Source of the DNA: Candidatus Omnitrophota bacterium
GTDB lineage: Bacteria; Omnitrophota; Gorgyraeia; Zapsychrales; Zapsychraceae
DNA: 12,835 nucleotides
NCBI GenBank assembly: GCA_029567025.1
Contig: JAKQLT010000175.1
Location: 1-12,835 of the forward strand
Reading direction: 5' to 3'
In this document: positions 6,393 through 12,835 of the stretch, piece after piece
How positions within the stretch are numbered: the first letter of the stretch is position 1
How the letters are laid out: every line of letters begins with the position of its first letter
The notes under the pieces: generated by a model
The model's database searches: none
What the model was told of the DNA's origin: nothing
Seen by the model: only the letters and a program-made list of their open reading frames with translations
Translations under genes and position numbers: made by a program

Positions 6393-6400
6393 AGCAGGTA

Positions 6401-6601
6401 ATGGCAAAAGGTAAGGTAAAATGGTTCAGCAACCAAAAAGGGTATGGTTTTATTACCCCAGAAAACGGAAAAGATGTTTTCGTTCATTTTTCAGCTGTCG
6501 AGGGCGATGGTTATAAATCCCTTGAAGAAGGACAAGAAGTAGAATTCGAAATTACTAAAGGTCCCAAAGGCGAACAAGCAACAAACGTTAGAAAAGCTTA
6601 A
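6401..6601 (+). CDS. csp: Cold-shock domain protein (CspA family)
   Basis: This 66-residue single cold-shock domain has the typical length of the family. It binds single-stranded RNA or DNA and acts as an RNA chaperone that melts secondary structure. The start MAKGKVKWFSNQKGYGFI contains the RNP1 motif KGYGFI (14-19), and VFVHFSAV contains the RNP2 motif VFVHF (26-30). The aromatic residues W9, F10, Y15, F17, F27, H29 and F30 that stack on nucleic acid are all present. The gene is monocistronic, with its own promoter, a roughly 120-base structured 5' UTR, a strong ribosome site and a strong terminator. This is the usual arrangement for this family. Whether it is cold-induced or constitutive cannot be told from the protein. 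Confidence 0.97.
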   Translation: MAKGKVKWFSNQKGYGFITPENGKDVFVHFSAVEGDGYKSLEEGQEVEFEITKGPKGEQATNVRKA

Positions 6602-6632
6602 TTGTTAGTTCGTTTTTTATATGATGAAAAAG

Positions 6633-6664
6633 AAAGCCCTGGCAAAATGCCAGGGTTTTCTTTG
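6633..6664 (+). terminator. Intrinsic terminator of the cold-shock gene
   Basis: A perfect 8-bp GC-rich stem, CCCTGGCA (6637-6644) with TGCCAGGG (6648-6655), closes an AAA loop. It is followed by TTTTCTTT and preceded by AAAG, which lengthens the stem. Confidence 0.92.
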
Positions 6665-6696
6665 CCCGTCAATAGAAAATCATAGAAAGAATTATC

Positions 6697-7473
6697 ATGA
6701 AAATTGAAAAAACCTTACTTTCTTTAGATTTAGAAACAACTGGCACGTGGATTGAAAAGGATAAAATCATCGAAATTGCGATGGTAAAAATTTTTGTTGA
6801 TGGAAAAAAAGAATTTTTTGAGAAAAAAGTTAATCCGCAAATGCCAATTCCAGAAATCGTGATCGATTTAACCGGTATTACTAATGAAATGTTAAAAGAA
6901 GCCCCGATTTTTAAAGATATCGCTAAAGATGTTCTTGATTTTATTGCCGATAGCGATCTGGCAGGTTTTAATATTGAACGTTTTGATTTGCCTGTTTTAG
7001 AAAGAGAACTGTCTTTAGCCGGACAATCTTTTAGTTGGAAAACAAGAAAAATTTACGACGCTCAAAAAATTTATCATTTGAAAGAAAAAAGAGATCTAAC
7101 TGCGGCGTATAAATTTTATTGTGACAAAGAGCTTCAAAATGCCCATAGCGCTTTAGCTGATTCGAATGCTGTTTTAGATATCTTAGAAGCGCAAATAAAG
7201 AAATATGGTGAAGGCCAAGAATCTTTAACATTTTTAGATCAATTTGATTATAAAAGCAACGCTGAGTTTTTTGATGAAGAAAGAAAATTCCGTTGGTGGA
7301 ATGGAAAATTGTATATGATGTTCGGGAAATATGCGCGGCAACAGACTTTACAAGATGTAGCAAAAAAAGACCCTGGTTATTTGGAATGGATTCTTTCAGC
7401 TGATTTTAGTGAAGAAGTAAAACTTTTAGTTGAACAGGCCTTAAGAGGAAAATTCCCTGAACAAAAAAAATAA
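6697..7473 (+). CDS. DEDDh 3'-5' exonuclease with ExoX-like C-terminal segment
   Basis: This 258-residue protein has an N-terminal DnaQ-like exonuclease domain (about residues 5-168). The Exo I motif SLDLETTG carries D11 and E13. Exo II (AGFNIERFDLPVL) carries D97. Exo III (HSALADSNAVLDIL) carries H150 and D155. The full DEDDh metal and proton-relay set is therefore present and the enzyme should be active, removing nucleotides from 3' ends. The C-terminal part, with MFGKYARQQTLQDVAKKDPGYLEWIL (208-233), resembles the small C-terminal domain of ExoX-type exonucleases (G-K, then a PGYL-W pattern). A repair or RNA-trimming role is more likely than replicative proofreading, but the substrate is unknown. 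It is followed after 15 bases by ychF, probably in one transcript. The ribosome site is poor. Confidence 0.87.
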   Translation: MKIEKTLLSLDLETTGTWIEKDKIIEIAMVKIFVDGKKEFFEKKVNPQMPIPEIVIDLTGITNEMLKEAPIFKDIAKDVLDFIADSDLAGFNIERFDLPVLERELSLAGQSFSWKTRKIYDAQKIYHLKEKRDLTAAYKFYCDKELQNAHSALADSNAVLDILEAQIKKYGEGQESLTFLDQFDYKSNAEFFDEERKFRWWNGKLYMMFGKYARQQTLQDVAKKDPGYLEWILSADFSEEVKLLVEQALRGKFPEQKK

Positions 7474-7488
7474 AAAAGAAAAAATTTT

Positions 7489-8562
7489 ATGGAAATAGGA
7501 ATTATAGGATTGCCAAATGTAGGAAAATCAACATTATTTAACGCATTAACAGGCGCGGCGGCCGCCGCTGAGAATTTCCCTTTTACGACTATTGAACCCA
7601 ATATTGGAGTTGTTCCTGTTCCGGATCCTAAACTCCAAGCGCTCTCTGAAAAAAATAATAGCCAAAAAATTACTCTTGATGGCATTCGTTTTGTTGATAT
7701 TGCAGGACTTGTGAAAGGCGCAAGCCAAGGCGAAGGATTAGGCAATAAATTTTTAGCGCATATTCGCGCGGTCGATGCGATTGTTCATGTCGTGCGTTGT
7801 TTTCGTGATGATAATGTGGTTAATGTGATGAGTGATCTTGATCCTAATAGCGCGGCCGAAATCATTGAGACAGAATTGTTATTAGCTGATTTACAACAGT
7901 GTGAAAAAGCTTTAGAAAGAACGCAAAAAATAGCTAAATCAGGGGATAAAGACGCTCAAAATAAATTTGCGCTTTTAACGGAAACAATAAAACATTTAAA
8001 TGAAGGAAAATCTATTCGTCAGATAAAACTTCCCCGAGATTTCATTGATGAATTTCAGTTTTTAACGGCCAAGCCGATTCTCTATGTGGCTAATACGGAT
8101 GAAACGAATACATCTCCCGAATTAATTAATGCCTTGAAAACGCGTGCCACAAAAGAACAAGCCGGCCTTGTTGTTATGTGTGCCAAAATTGAAGCAGAAA
8201 TTGTTCAATTGCCTCATGCAGATCGCTCAGATTATTATGCGGCGGCAGGAATTACCCAACCGGGCCTCATAACATTAATTCAAGAAGGGAAAAAACTTTT
8301 GAATTTAGTTTGTTTTTATACGTCAGGAGAAAAAGAAACTCGCGCGTGGCTTATTCCCCAAGGGACGAAAGCCCCTCAAGCGGCAGGAAAAATTCATACG
8401 GATTTTGAAAAAGGTTTTATTCGTGCAGAAGTTTATAAATATGCTGATTTAATGCGTTTCGGATCAGAACAAGATTTACGCGCCAAAGGGTTGATTTCTT
8501 TAGAAGGGAAAGATTACGAAATACAGGATGCTGATGTGGTTTTTTTTCGATTTAATGTTTAG
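7489..8562 (+). CDS. ychF: Ribosome-binding ATPase YchF (Obg/OLA1 family)
   Basis: This 357-residue protein is close to the usual 363 or so. YchF binds the large ribosomal subunit and, unlike other Obg-family GTPases, prefers ATP. The P-loop GLPNVGKST is at residues 7-15. The switch-region motif NFPFTTIEPNIGVVPVPDPKL and the G3 segment DIAGLVKGASQGEGLGNKFL are typical. The G4 position reads NTDE (near residue 203) instead of the GTPase NKxD, as expected for an ATP-binding member. The central part (about 120-195) is the coiled-coil insertion, and the C-terminal 85 residues, beginning near LNLVCFYTSGEKETRAW, form the TGS domain. An Ala-rich stretch (22-27) is encoded by an unusually GC-rich perfect palindrome. 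Translation start signals are weak, and coupling to the upstream exonuclease gene is likely. Confidence 0.97.
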   Translation: MEIGIIGLPNVGKSTLFNALTGAAAAAENFPFTTIEPNIGVVPVPDPKLQALSEKNNSQKITLDGIRFVDIAGLVKGASQGEGLGNKFLAHIRAVDAIVHVVRCFRDDNVVNVMSDLDPNSAAEIIETELLLADLQQCEKALERTQKIAKSGDKDAQNKFALLTETIKHLNEGKSIRQIKLPRDFIDEFQFLTAKPILYVANTDETNTSPELINALKTRATKEQAGLVVMCAKIEAEIVQLPHADRSDYYAAAGITQPGLITLIQEGKKLLNLVCFYTSGEKETRAWLIPQGTKAPQAAGKIHTDFEKGFIRAEVYKYADLMRFGSEQDLRAKGLISLEGKDYEIQDADVVFFRFNV

Positions 8563-8595
8563 AAACGCGCATTCAAAAAGATTGTAAAATCTCCA

Positions 8596-8624
8596 TTGTC
8601 TAAAGTAAAATTTATCAGTATAAT
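8596..8624 (+). promoter_or_regulatory. Sigma-70-type promoter for the glgP unit
   Basis: TTGTCT (8596-8601, four of six) and a perfect TATAAT (8619-8624) are separated by 17 bases. The start would be near 8631, about 38 bases before the glgP ATG, which is preceded by AAGAGG (8658-8663). Confidence 0.78.
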
Positions 8625-8668
8625 ATCACCATTTCCTATAAAAGTTCTTAAAAAGAAAAGAGGTTTTT

Positions 8669-11137
8669 ATGGCCAAACAATCGAAAAATTCAGAATGGAT
8701 TGATTTCCATAAAGATATTTCTAAAGAAGGCATTAAACGATCTTTTCTTCATAATAGACTTTATCCTCTTGCCAAAGATGAATATTCCGCAACAGAACAT
8801 GATCATTTTTTAGCTTTAGCGGTAACAGTACGCGATCGTATTGTTGAGCGCTGGTCTAAAACCCAACAATATTATCATAAAAACAATTTAAAAAGAGTTT
8901 ATTATTTATCTATGGAATTTTTGATTGGTCGTCTTTTGGGAAATTATATTTATAATTTAGGTCTTGAAAAATCGGTTCCTGAAGCCCTTTCTGAATTGGG
9001 CATGAAATTAGAAGATCTTCGCGAACAAGAAGTGGACACAGGATTAGGCAATGGCGGTTTGGGACGATTAGCCGCTTGTTTCCTTGATTCAATGGCTACT
9101 TTAAGCATTCCCGCGCATGGGTATGGGATTCGTTATGATTATGGCATTTTTCATCAAAAAATCGTTAATGGCTATCAAGTGGAACTTCCAGATGAATGGT
9201 TGCGATTAGGATGCCCTTGGGAGTTTCCTCGACCAGAATACACGGTTAAAGTCCATTTCTATGGACGCGTTGAAGAGTTTAAAGATAAAAATGGTGTTCT
9301 TAGAAAAAAATGGGCAGACACGCAAAATGTTTTAGCCGTCCCGTATGATTTTCCTATTCCCGGATACAAAAATGATATTATTAACACCTTGCGGCTTTGG
9401 TCAGCCAGAAGCACCGAAGAATTCGATTTGGAATATTTTAATTCTGGGGATTATGAACAAGCCGTTTATCGAAAGATCTTTTCTGAAAATATCTCCAAAG
9501 TGTTATACCCTAACGATTCTCAAGCACAAGGGAAAGAGCTTCGATTAAAGCAGGAATATTTTTTTACTGCCGCATCCATCTCTGATATTATTCGCCGATT
9601 TAAAGTCGAAAATGAGAATTGGGAAAAACTTCCCGATCAAGCGGTCATCCAGCTCAATGATACGCATCCTGCTTTAGCGATAGCCGAATTGATGAGAGTC
9701 CTTGTTGATGAAAAAGATCTTGATTGGAATAGAGCTTGGGAAATTACTAAAAAAACTTTTGCGTACACGAATCACACGCTCATGCCAGAGGCATTAGAAT
9801 GTTGGCCTGTTGATCTTTTGGAACGCGTTTTGCCACGGCATCTCCAAATTATTTATGAAATTAATGACGGGTTCCTAAAAGAAATCCGCCAAAAATTTCC
9901 TGGAAATTTAGAAAAAATCGCTCGCATGTCCTTAATCGGAGAGGTTCCTTATAAACACGCTCGGATGGCGTATTTATCCGTGATTGGAAGTTTTTCTGTG
10001 AATGGCGTTTCCGCATTACATTCAGACCTTTTAAAGACAAGATTATTTAAAGATTTTTATGAGCTTTATCCTAAAAAATTCAACAATAAAACAAATGGCA
10101 TCACGCAACGGCGATGGCTTCTAAAAGCCAATCCTGGCCTTTCGAATTTAATTACAGAAACAATAGGAGATGACTGGGCCACGAATTTGGATTCTTTGAA
10201 AAAGCTTTTACCATTAAAAAACGATGCCGCGTTTTGCAATAAGTGGGCGCAAGTTAAATTGTATAATAAAAAAACTTTTTGTGATTATCTTGAAAAAAAT
10301 CATGGGTGCAAAGTTGATCCAACAGCTTTGTTTGATGTTCAAGTTAAACGCATGCATGAATATAAACGGCAAATGCTTTTTACTCTTTATATTATTTCGC
10401 AATATTTAAAAATCATCAATGACCCTAAAGCGTTTACACAATCGCGTGTTTGTCTTATTGGCGGTAAAGCCGCGCCTGGATATGCCATGGCCAAGAGTAT
10501 TATTAAATTTATTAATAATGTCAGCCATGTTATTAATGAAGACAAAAAAACAAAAAATAAATTACAACTTTTCTTTTTAGAAAATTACCGCGTTTCTTTG
10601 GCTGAGAAAATTTTTCCTGCGTCCGATTTGTCCGAGCAAATATCAACAGCGGGGACAGAGGCCTCTGGAACAGGAAATATGAAATTTATGCTTAACGGAG
10701 CATTGACAATTGGAACGCTCGACGGCGCTAATGTGGAAATGGCGCAATTATTAAAACCAGATGAAATTTTTATTTTTGGCCTTAAGGATGAAGACGTCCA
10801 GAATATTCGCGCTTTTGGGTATCGCCCCCAAGAATATATTAATAAATCCTCAACCTTAAAAGAGATTTATCAGTTCATTGCTCGAGGAAATTTCAATAAA
10901 GAAGAACATGGGATTTTCGACGCTTTGATTGATAACGTTTTTCTTAAAGATCCTTATTTAATTTGCGCGGATTTTGATTCTTATTGTGCTATGCAGGAAA
11001 AAATATCCTTAGAATTTCAAAATAAGAATTCTTGGATGAAAAAATCAATCGCTAACGTGGCAAATTCCGGAGAATTTTCATCTGACAGAACAATTCGTCA
11101 ATATGCGAAAGATATTTGGAAAGTCCCTTGTAAATAA
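8669..11137 (+). CDS. glgP: Glycogen/starch (alpha-glucan) phosphorylase
   Basis: This 822-residue protein is full length for the family (E. coli GlgP is 815). It is a cytoplasmic PLP enzyme that releases glucose-1-phosphate from the ends of storage alpha-1,4-glucan with inorganic phosphate. Family landmarks in order are MEFLIGRLLGNYIYNLGL, GNGGLGRLAACFLDSMATL, HGYGIRYDYGIF, LNDTHPALAIAELMR, FAYTNHTLMPEALE, NKTNGITQRRWLL and VKRMHEYKRQMLF. The PLP motif EASGTGNMKFMLNGALTIGTLDGANVEM places the cofactor lysine at K672. No fused regulatory domain is evident. It heads a unit in which a PilZ protein starts 2 bases after its stop, so translation of the two is likely coupled. No glycogen synthesis gene is in the window. 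Confidence 0.98.
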   Translation: MAKQSKNSEWIDFHKDISKEGIKRSFLHNRLYPLAKDEYSATEHDHFLALAVTVRDRIVERWSKTQQYYHKNNLKRVYYLSMEFLIGRLLGNYIYNLGLEKSVPEALSELGMKLEDLREQEVDTGLGNGGLGRLAACFLDSMATLSIPAHGYGIRYDYGIFHQKIVNGYQVELPDEWLRLGCPWEFPRPEYTVKVHFYGRVEEFKDKNGVLRKKWADTQNVLAVPYDFPIPGYKNDIINTLRLWSARSTEEFDLEYFNSGDYEQAVYRKIFSENISKVLYPNDSQAQGKELRLKQEYFFTAASISDIIRRFKVENENWEKLPDQAVIQLNDTHPALAIAELMRVLVDEKDLDWNRAWEITKKTFAYTNHTLMPEALECWPVDLLERVLPRHLQIIYEINDGFLKEIRQKFPGNLEKIARMSLIGEVPYKHARMAYLSVIGSFSVNGVSALHSDLLKTRLFKDFYELYPKKFNNKTNGITQRRWLLKANPGLSNLITETIGDDWATNLDSLKKLLPLKNDAAFCNKWAQVKLYNKKTFCDYLEKNHGCKVDPTALFDVQVKRMHEYKRQMLFTLYIISQYLKIINDPKAFTQSRVCLIGGKAAPGYAMAKSIIKFINNVSHVINEDKKTKNKLQLFFLENYRVSLAEKIFPASDLSEQISTAGTEASGTGNMKFMLNGALTIGTLDGANVEMAQLLKPDEIFIFGLKDEDVQNIRAFGYRPQEYINKSSTLKEIYQFIARGNFNKEEHGIFDALIDNVFLKDPYLICADFDSYCAMQEKISLEFQNKNSWMKKSIANVANSGEFSSDRTIRQYAKDIWKVPCK

Positions 11138-11139
11138 TT

Positions 11140-11634
11140 ATGGTTGATGGCGCAGAAAAAAGAAGAAATAATCGTTTCCCCGCAGAAGTAGCGATGCGCT
11201 ATGATTTTGCTTATGACGTGGAAACAAAATTAAAAATTCAAGTAAAAAAAGAATTTATCCCTCAAAAACTTATTCCCAAATATCCTGCTATTAGTAAAAA
11301 TGTCAGCTTAGAAGGAATTGGCTTTGTTGCTTCTAAACTTTTATCTGAAGGTGATTTCTTAAATCTAGAGCTTTATCTGCCTCATGAGAAAGATCCTATT
11401 CATATGGAAGGAAAAGTCCGTTGGAGCAAACCCGTTCAGCCAGAAAAACCCAATTCCAAACTTTGTTATGAAACAGGCGTTCAGCTTATAACTATTGAAG
11501 GCAAAGAGGTTGAGGAAACTATTTATTTTGACGAACAATACAAGATTTTATGGAGTAAAGTTTTAGATAATATTTTAGGCGGCTATCATTTGAGCGCTTT
11601 AAAATCCAAAGAATCTGACATGAAAAAAAATTAA
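11140..11634 (+). CDS. PilZ-domain protein, predicted c-di-GMP receptor
   Basis: This 164-residue protein has both PilZ signature motifs: RxxxR as R8-RNN-R12 (sequence KRRNNRF), and (D/N)xSxxG as N54-VSLE-G59. The barrel strands continue as GIGFVASKLLSEGDFLNLELYLP and MEGKVRWSK. With both motifs intact it should bind cyclic di-GMP. The spacing between the motifs (about 42 residues) is longer than in many PilZ proteins and holds a charged, lysine-rich insert (29-49). The last 40 residues look helical, and no other domain is recognised. It starts 2 bases after the glgP stop without a clear ribosome site, implying coupled translation. That context raises the possibility of c-di-GMP input to glucan metabolism, but PilZ proteins often serve surface or motility functions, so the link is not shown. 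Confidence 0.88.
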   Translation: MVDGAEKRRNNRFPAEVAMRYDFAYDVETKLKIQVKKEFIPQKLIPKYPAISKNVSLEGIGFVASKLLSEGDFLNLELYLPHEKDPIHMEGKVRWSKPVQPEKPNSKLCYETGVQLITIEGKEVEETIYFDEQYKILWSKVLDNILGGYHLSALKSKESDMKKN

Positions 11635-11636
11635 TC

Positions 11637-12032
11637 ATGGAAACATTATTTACAAAAATCATTCGAGGTGAAATCCCTTGCCATAAAATAGCAGAAGACG
11701 AAAATTTTATAGCTTTTTTGGATATTCATCCTATTAATCCGGGCCACACGTTAGTTGTCCCTAAAAAAGAATTTGATTATATTTTTGATGGCGATGACAC
11801 GACATTGGCTCAGCTTATTGTTTTTTCTAAGAAAGTCGCTTTGGCGATAAGAAAAACTGTTCCTTGTATTCGTGTGGGGATTATGGTCGCAGGGCTTGAA
11901 ATTCCGCATTGCCATATACATTTAGTTCCTATTGTAAAAATGTCTGATCTTAATTTTGAAAACGCTAAATCAGCGTCAGGAGAAGATCTGAAACTCATAG
12001 CAGAAAAAATAAAGAAAAACATTCTACTTTAA
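11637..12032 (+). CDS. HIT-family nucleotide-binding protein (HINT-like)
   Basis: This 131-residue protein has the typical length of HINT-type HIT proteins. LFTKIIRGEIPCHKIAEDENFIAFLDIHPINPGHTLVVPK is the classic N-terminal half, with the nucleotide-binding HPINPGH at 31-37. The histidine triad is H91-C-H93-I-H95 in GLEIPHCHIHLVP; the central catalytic H93 is present. HINT proteins hydrolyse nucleoside phosphoramidates and acyl-adenylates, although the physiological substrate in bacteria is usually not known. It begins 2 bases after the PilZ stop and ends 20 bases before the ATG of the next gene, so it lies inside the glgP unit. Whether it has a functional tie to glycogen breakdown cannot be told. 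Confidence 0.93.
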   Translation: METLFTKIIRGEIPCHKIAEDENFIAFLDIHPINPGHTLVVPKKEFDYIFDGDDTTLAQLIVFSKKVALAIRKTVPCIRVGIMVAGLEIPHCHIHLVPIVKMSDLNFENAKSASGEDLKLIAEKIKKNILL

Positions 12033-12040
12033 ATATGATG

Positions 12041-12047
12041 AAGGAGG
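12041..12047 (+). promoter_or_regulatory. Ribosome site that sets the start of the SnoaL-like gene
   Basis: AAGGAGG lies 5 bases before ATG 12053. Two in-frame ATGs at 12035 and 12038 lie upstream of or next to this site with no Shine-Dalgarno of their own. The ATG at 12053 is therefore the likely start. Confidence 0.75.
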
Positions 12048-12052
12048 AAGAC

Positions 12053-12481
12053 ATGTCCAGCTTAACGTCAGCTATGCCAAAAAATTGGAGCAAAAAACAA
12101 CAGCATGTTTGGAAATGCGTTGAAGACCATTGGGATCATTTAATTAACAAACGGATAGATGCTTTTAAAGAGTATATTCACGATGATTTTATTGGCTTCG
12201 GACATGAAAGTCCTATTAGCATTGATAAACCTTGGCTTGAAAAATGGGTTGGTTTTTGGACAAAATCAACCGATATTATTATTTGTGAATTAAGACCTAT
12301 TCATATTGAGATTCACGCGGATATCGCGATTGTTCAATATTTCATTTTTACTATTGAAAAAAATGCTGGCGGAGGAAAACGTGTGATTCGAAGATATACT
12401 ATGACTTGGAAAAAAAACCATGATTTATGGCAAGTTATAGGTAGCCATAATAATCTTATGGATGAAACCATCCGAGGATAA
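12053..12481 (+). CDS. SnoaL/NTF2-like (DUF4440-type) protein
   Basis: This protein has 142 residues from the ATG preferred on ribosome-site spacing; an upstream ATG would add six. The pattern fits an NTF2-like cone fold. An N-terminal helix (WSKKQQHVWKCVEDHWDHLINKRIDAFKEYI) leads into HDDFIGFGHESP. Then come strands ELRPIHIEIHADIAIVQYFIFTIEKN and RRYTMTWKKNHDLWQVIGSHNNLM, the typical ending in which a tryptophan-containing strand is followed by SH. These folds bind small ligands or carry out simple acid-base chemistry, and many have no known substrate. It is rich in tryptophan and histidine. It is the last gene of the glgP-PilZ-HIT unit and the only downstream member with its own strong ribosome site. 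A specific function cannot be given. Confidence 0.75.
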   Translation: MSSLTSAMPKNWSKKQQHVWKCVEDHWDHLINKRIDAFKEYIHDDFIGFGHESPISIDKPWLEKWVGFWTKSTDIIICELRPIHIEIHADIAIVQYFIFTIEKNAGGGKRVIRRYTMTWKKNHDLWQVIGSHNNLMDETIRG

Positions 12482-12506
12482 GTCAAAATTCATTTTTCTC
12501 CTGCCC

Positions 12507-12535
12507 TTGTTTTATTCCTAAAAATAGTTTATACT
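12507..12535 (+). promoter_or_regulatory. Promoter of the structured RNA
   Basis: TTGTTT (12507-12512) and TATACT (12530-12535, five of six) are separated by 17 bases. The transcript would start near 12542, just before the structured region, and not at a gene start. Confidence 0.68.
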
Positions 12536-12541
12536 TAAAAC

Positions 12542-12686
12542 AGGTTGTGAAATTTTAATGAGTCGTTGGCATGGGGAGGCCGTCATATGGGAGAGACGTA
12601 TGAGCTAAAAACGACTTTTGGCCTTTTGAGAAGGTAATTTCTAAGCCACGGGATCGCTAAAAAGAAGCGAAAGTCGTGGCTTTTTT
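12542..12686 (+). ncRNA. Structured RNA of unknown class (small RNA or riboswitch-like leader)
   Basis: A predicted transcript of about 145 bases runs from a promoter to an intrinsic terminator and has no convincing ORF. AGTCGTT (12561-12567) pairs perfectly with AACGACT (12610-12616) and encloses two further elements. One is GGC (12568-12570) with GCC (12579-12581) around a G-rich loop. The other is TCATATG (12583-12589) with CGTATGA (12597-12603), including one G-U pair, around GGAGAGA. This gives a compact three-way junction. AGGCC (12577-12581) could instead pair with GGCCT (12620-12624) beyond the closing stem, forming a pseudoknot. A small CCTT/AAGG hairpin (12622-12634) overlaps that second site. 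The layout of junction, possible pseudoknot and terminator ahead of a gene is riboswitch-like. I could not match it to a class I know, including c-di-GMP-I/II, SAM, fluoride and cobalamin. Confidence 0.6.
12643..12686 (+). terminator. Intrinsic terminator of the structured RNA
   Basis: AGCCACG (12644-12650) pairs perfectly with CGTGGCT (12675-12681), with A12643-T12682 adding another pair. Inside, TCGCT (12654-12658) pairs with AGCGA (12666-12670), with small internal loops between. Six T (12681-12686) follow the stem. Confidence 0.85.
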
Positions 12687-12694
12687 GTTATAAT
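12686..12694 (+). promoter_or_regulatory. Extended -10 promoter for the response regulator gene
   Basis: TGT followed by a perfect TATAAT (12689-12694) forms an extended -10 element directly at the end of the terminator T-run. No good -35 is present at the usual distance. It could start a transcript near 12701, about 26 bases before the GTG start, so the regulator need not depend on read-through from the structured RNA. Confidence 0.55.
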
Positions 12695-12726
12695 GAAAGC
12701 AACAAGATAAAAAAGAGAGACTAAAA

Positions 12727-12835
12727 GTGAATAAAATGTTTCAAAATCCTTTGAGAGTGCTCATTATCGAAGATAGCCAGGTTGATCAAACCATGTTATC
12801 TGCTATGATTGCAGAATCTTCTGACGGTCTTTCTT
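12727..12835 (+). CDS. Response regulator receiver-domain protein (partial, 5' end)
   Basis: The first 36 codons are visible before the window ends. After a short lead, RVLIIEDSQVDQTMLSAMIAE matches the first strand and helix of a CheY-like receiver domain. It has the paired acidic residues E-D that help hold the magnesium, then S-x-x-D. The phosphorylated aspartate and any output domain lie beyond the window, so the output could be DNA binding, a cyclase, ANTAR or another type. GTG 12727 is chosen because AAGAGAG (about 12712-12718) is well spaced for it; the in-frame ATG at 12736 is the alternative. The gene follows the structured RNA and an extended -10 promoter. Confidence 0.85.
   Translation, partial: MNKMFQNPLRVLIIEDSQVDQTMLSAMIAESSDGLS

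Noticed and set aside
7377..7745. Minus-strand ORF of 122 residues opposite the exonuclease end and ychF start
   Set aside because: It runs antisense to two conserved genes; its low-complexity alanine run is the reverse of the GC-rich repeat in ychF. No start signals were seen.
12542..12686. Assignment of the structured RNA to c-di-GMP-I, c-di-GMP-II, SAM, fluoride, cobalamin or ANTAR-target RNAs
   Set aside because: None of the conserved core sequences I know for these classes is present, and the hairpin loops (GGAGAGA, AAAAAGA) are seven-base loops without the ANTAR hexaloop pattern.

Overview
The window is AT-rich, roughly two-thirds A+T by eye. All genes are on the plus strand, with short gaps, overlapping starts and stops, and recognisable sigma-70-type promoters. 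A predicted outer-membrane beta-barrel protein with a signal peptide points to a diderm bacterium. The combination of a TMTC-like GT-C/TPR membrane protein, NADP-type glutamate dehydrogenase, glycogen phosphorylase and PilZ protein would fit an uncultured lineage such as Omnitrophota, but the phylum is a guess. No mobile element, CRISPR array, tRNA or rRNA was seen.

Layout. (1) 1-1701: the 3' end of a TrpB-like PLP enzyme, then a tightly packed set of a flavin-reductase-like protein, a small unknown protein and a DUF4203-like membrane protein. The last two overlap, and an in-phase A-AAA-AAG heptamer sits just before the overlap. (2) 1702-3380: a promoter, a structured leader RNA with an intrinsic terminator, and gdhA with its own terminator. 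(3) 3381-6224: a small outer-membrane-like protein and a large GT-C/TPR membrane protein. (4) 6225-6664: a cold-shock protein gene with a long structured 5' UTR and a strong terminator. (5) 6697-8562: a DEDDh exonuclease and the ATPase YchF. (6) 8563-12481: a strong promoter and a four-gene unit of glgP, a PilZ-domain protein, a HIT-family protein and an NTF2/SnoaL-like protein. (7) 12482-12835: a promoter, a compact structured RNA ending in a terminator, an extended -10 promoter, and the start of a response regulator.

The most notable feature is the gdhA leader. Two consecutive hairpins each carry a six-base loop with A at position 1 and G at position 4 (AAAGGC and AGAGGG). The second shares bases with the 5' arm of a 13-bp intrinsic terminator. 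This matches the two-hairpin target of ANTAR-domain antiterminators and suggests that gdhA is controlled by transcription antitermination. A second notable feature is the structured RNA at about 12542-12686, with its own promoter and terminator, which I could not assign to a known class.

In terms of cell function, the window combines nitrogen assimilation (gdhA), storage-glucan breakdown (glgP, possibly tied to c-di-GMP through the PilZ protein), envelope functions, and housekeeping RNA, DNA and translation factors.
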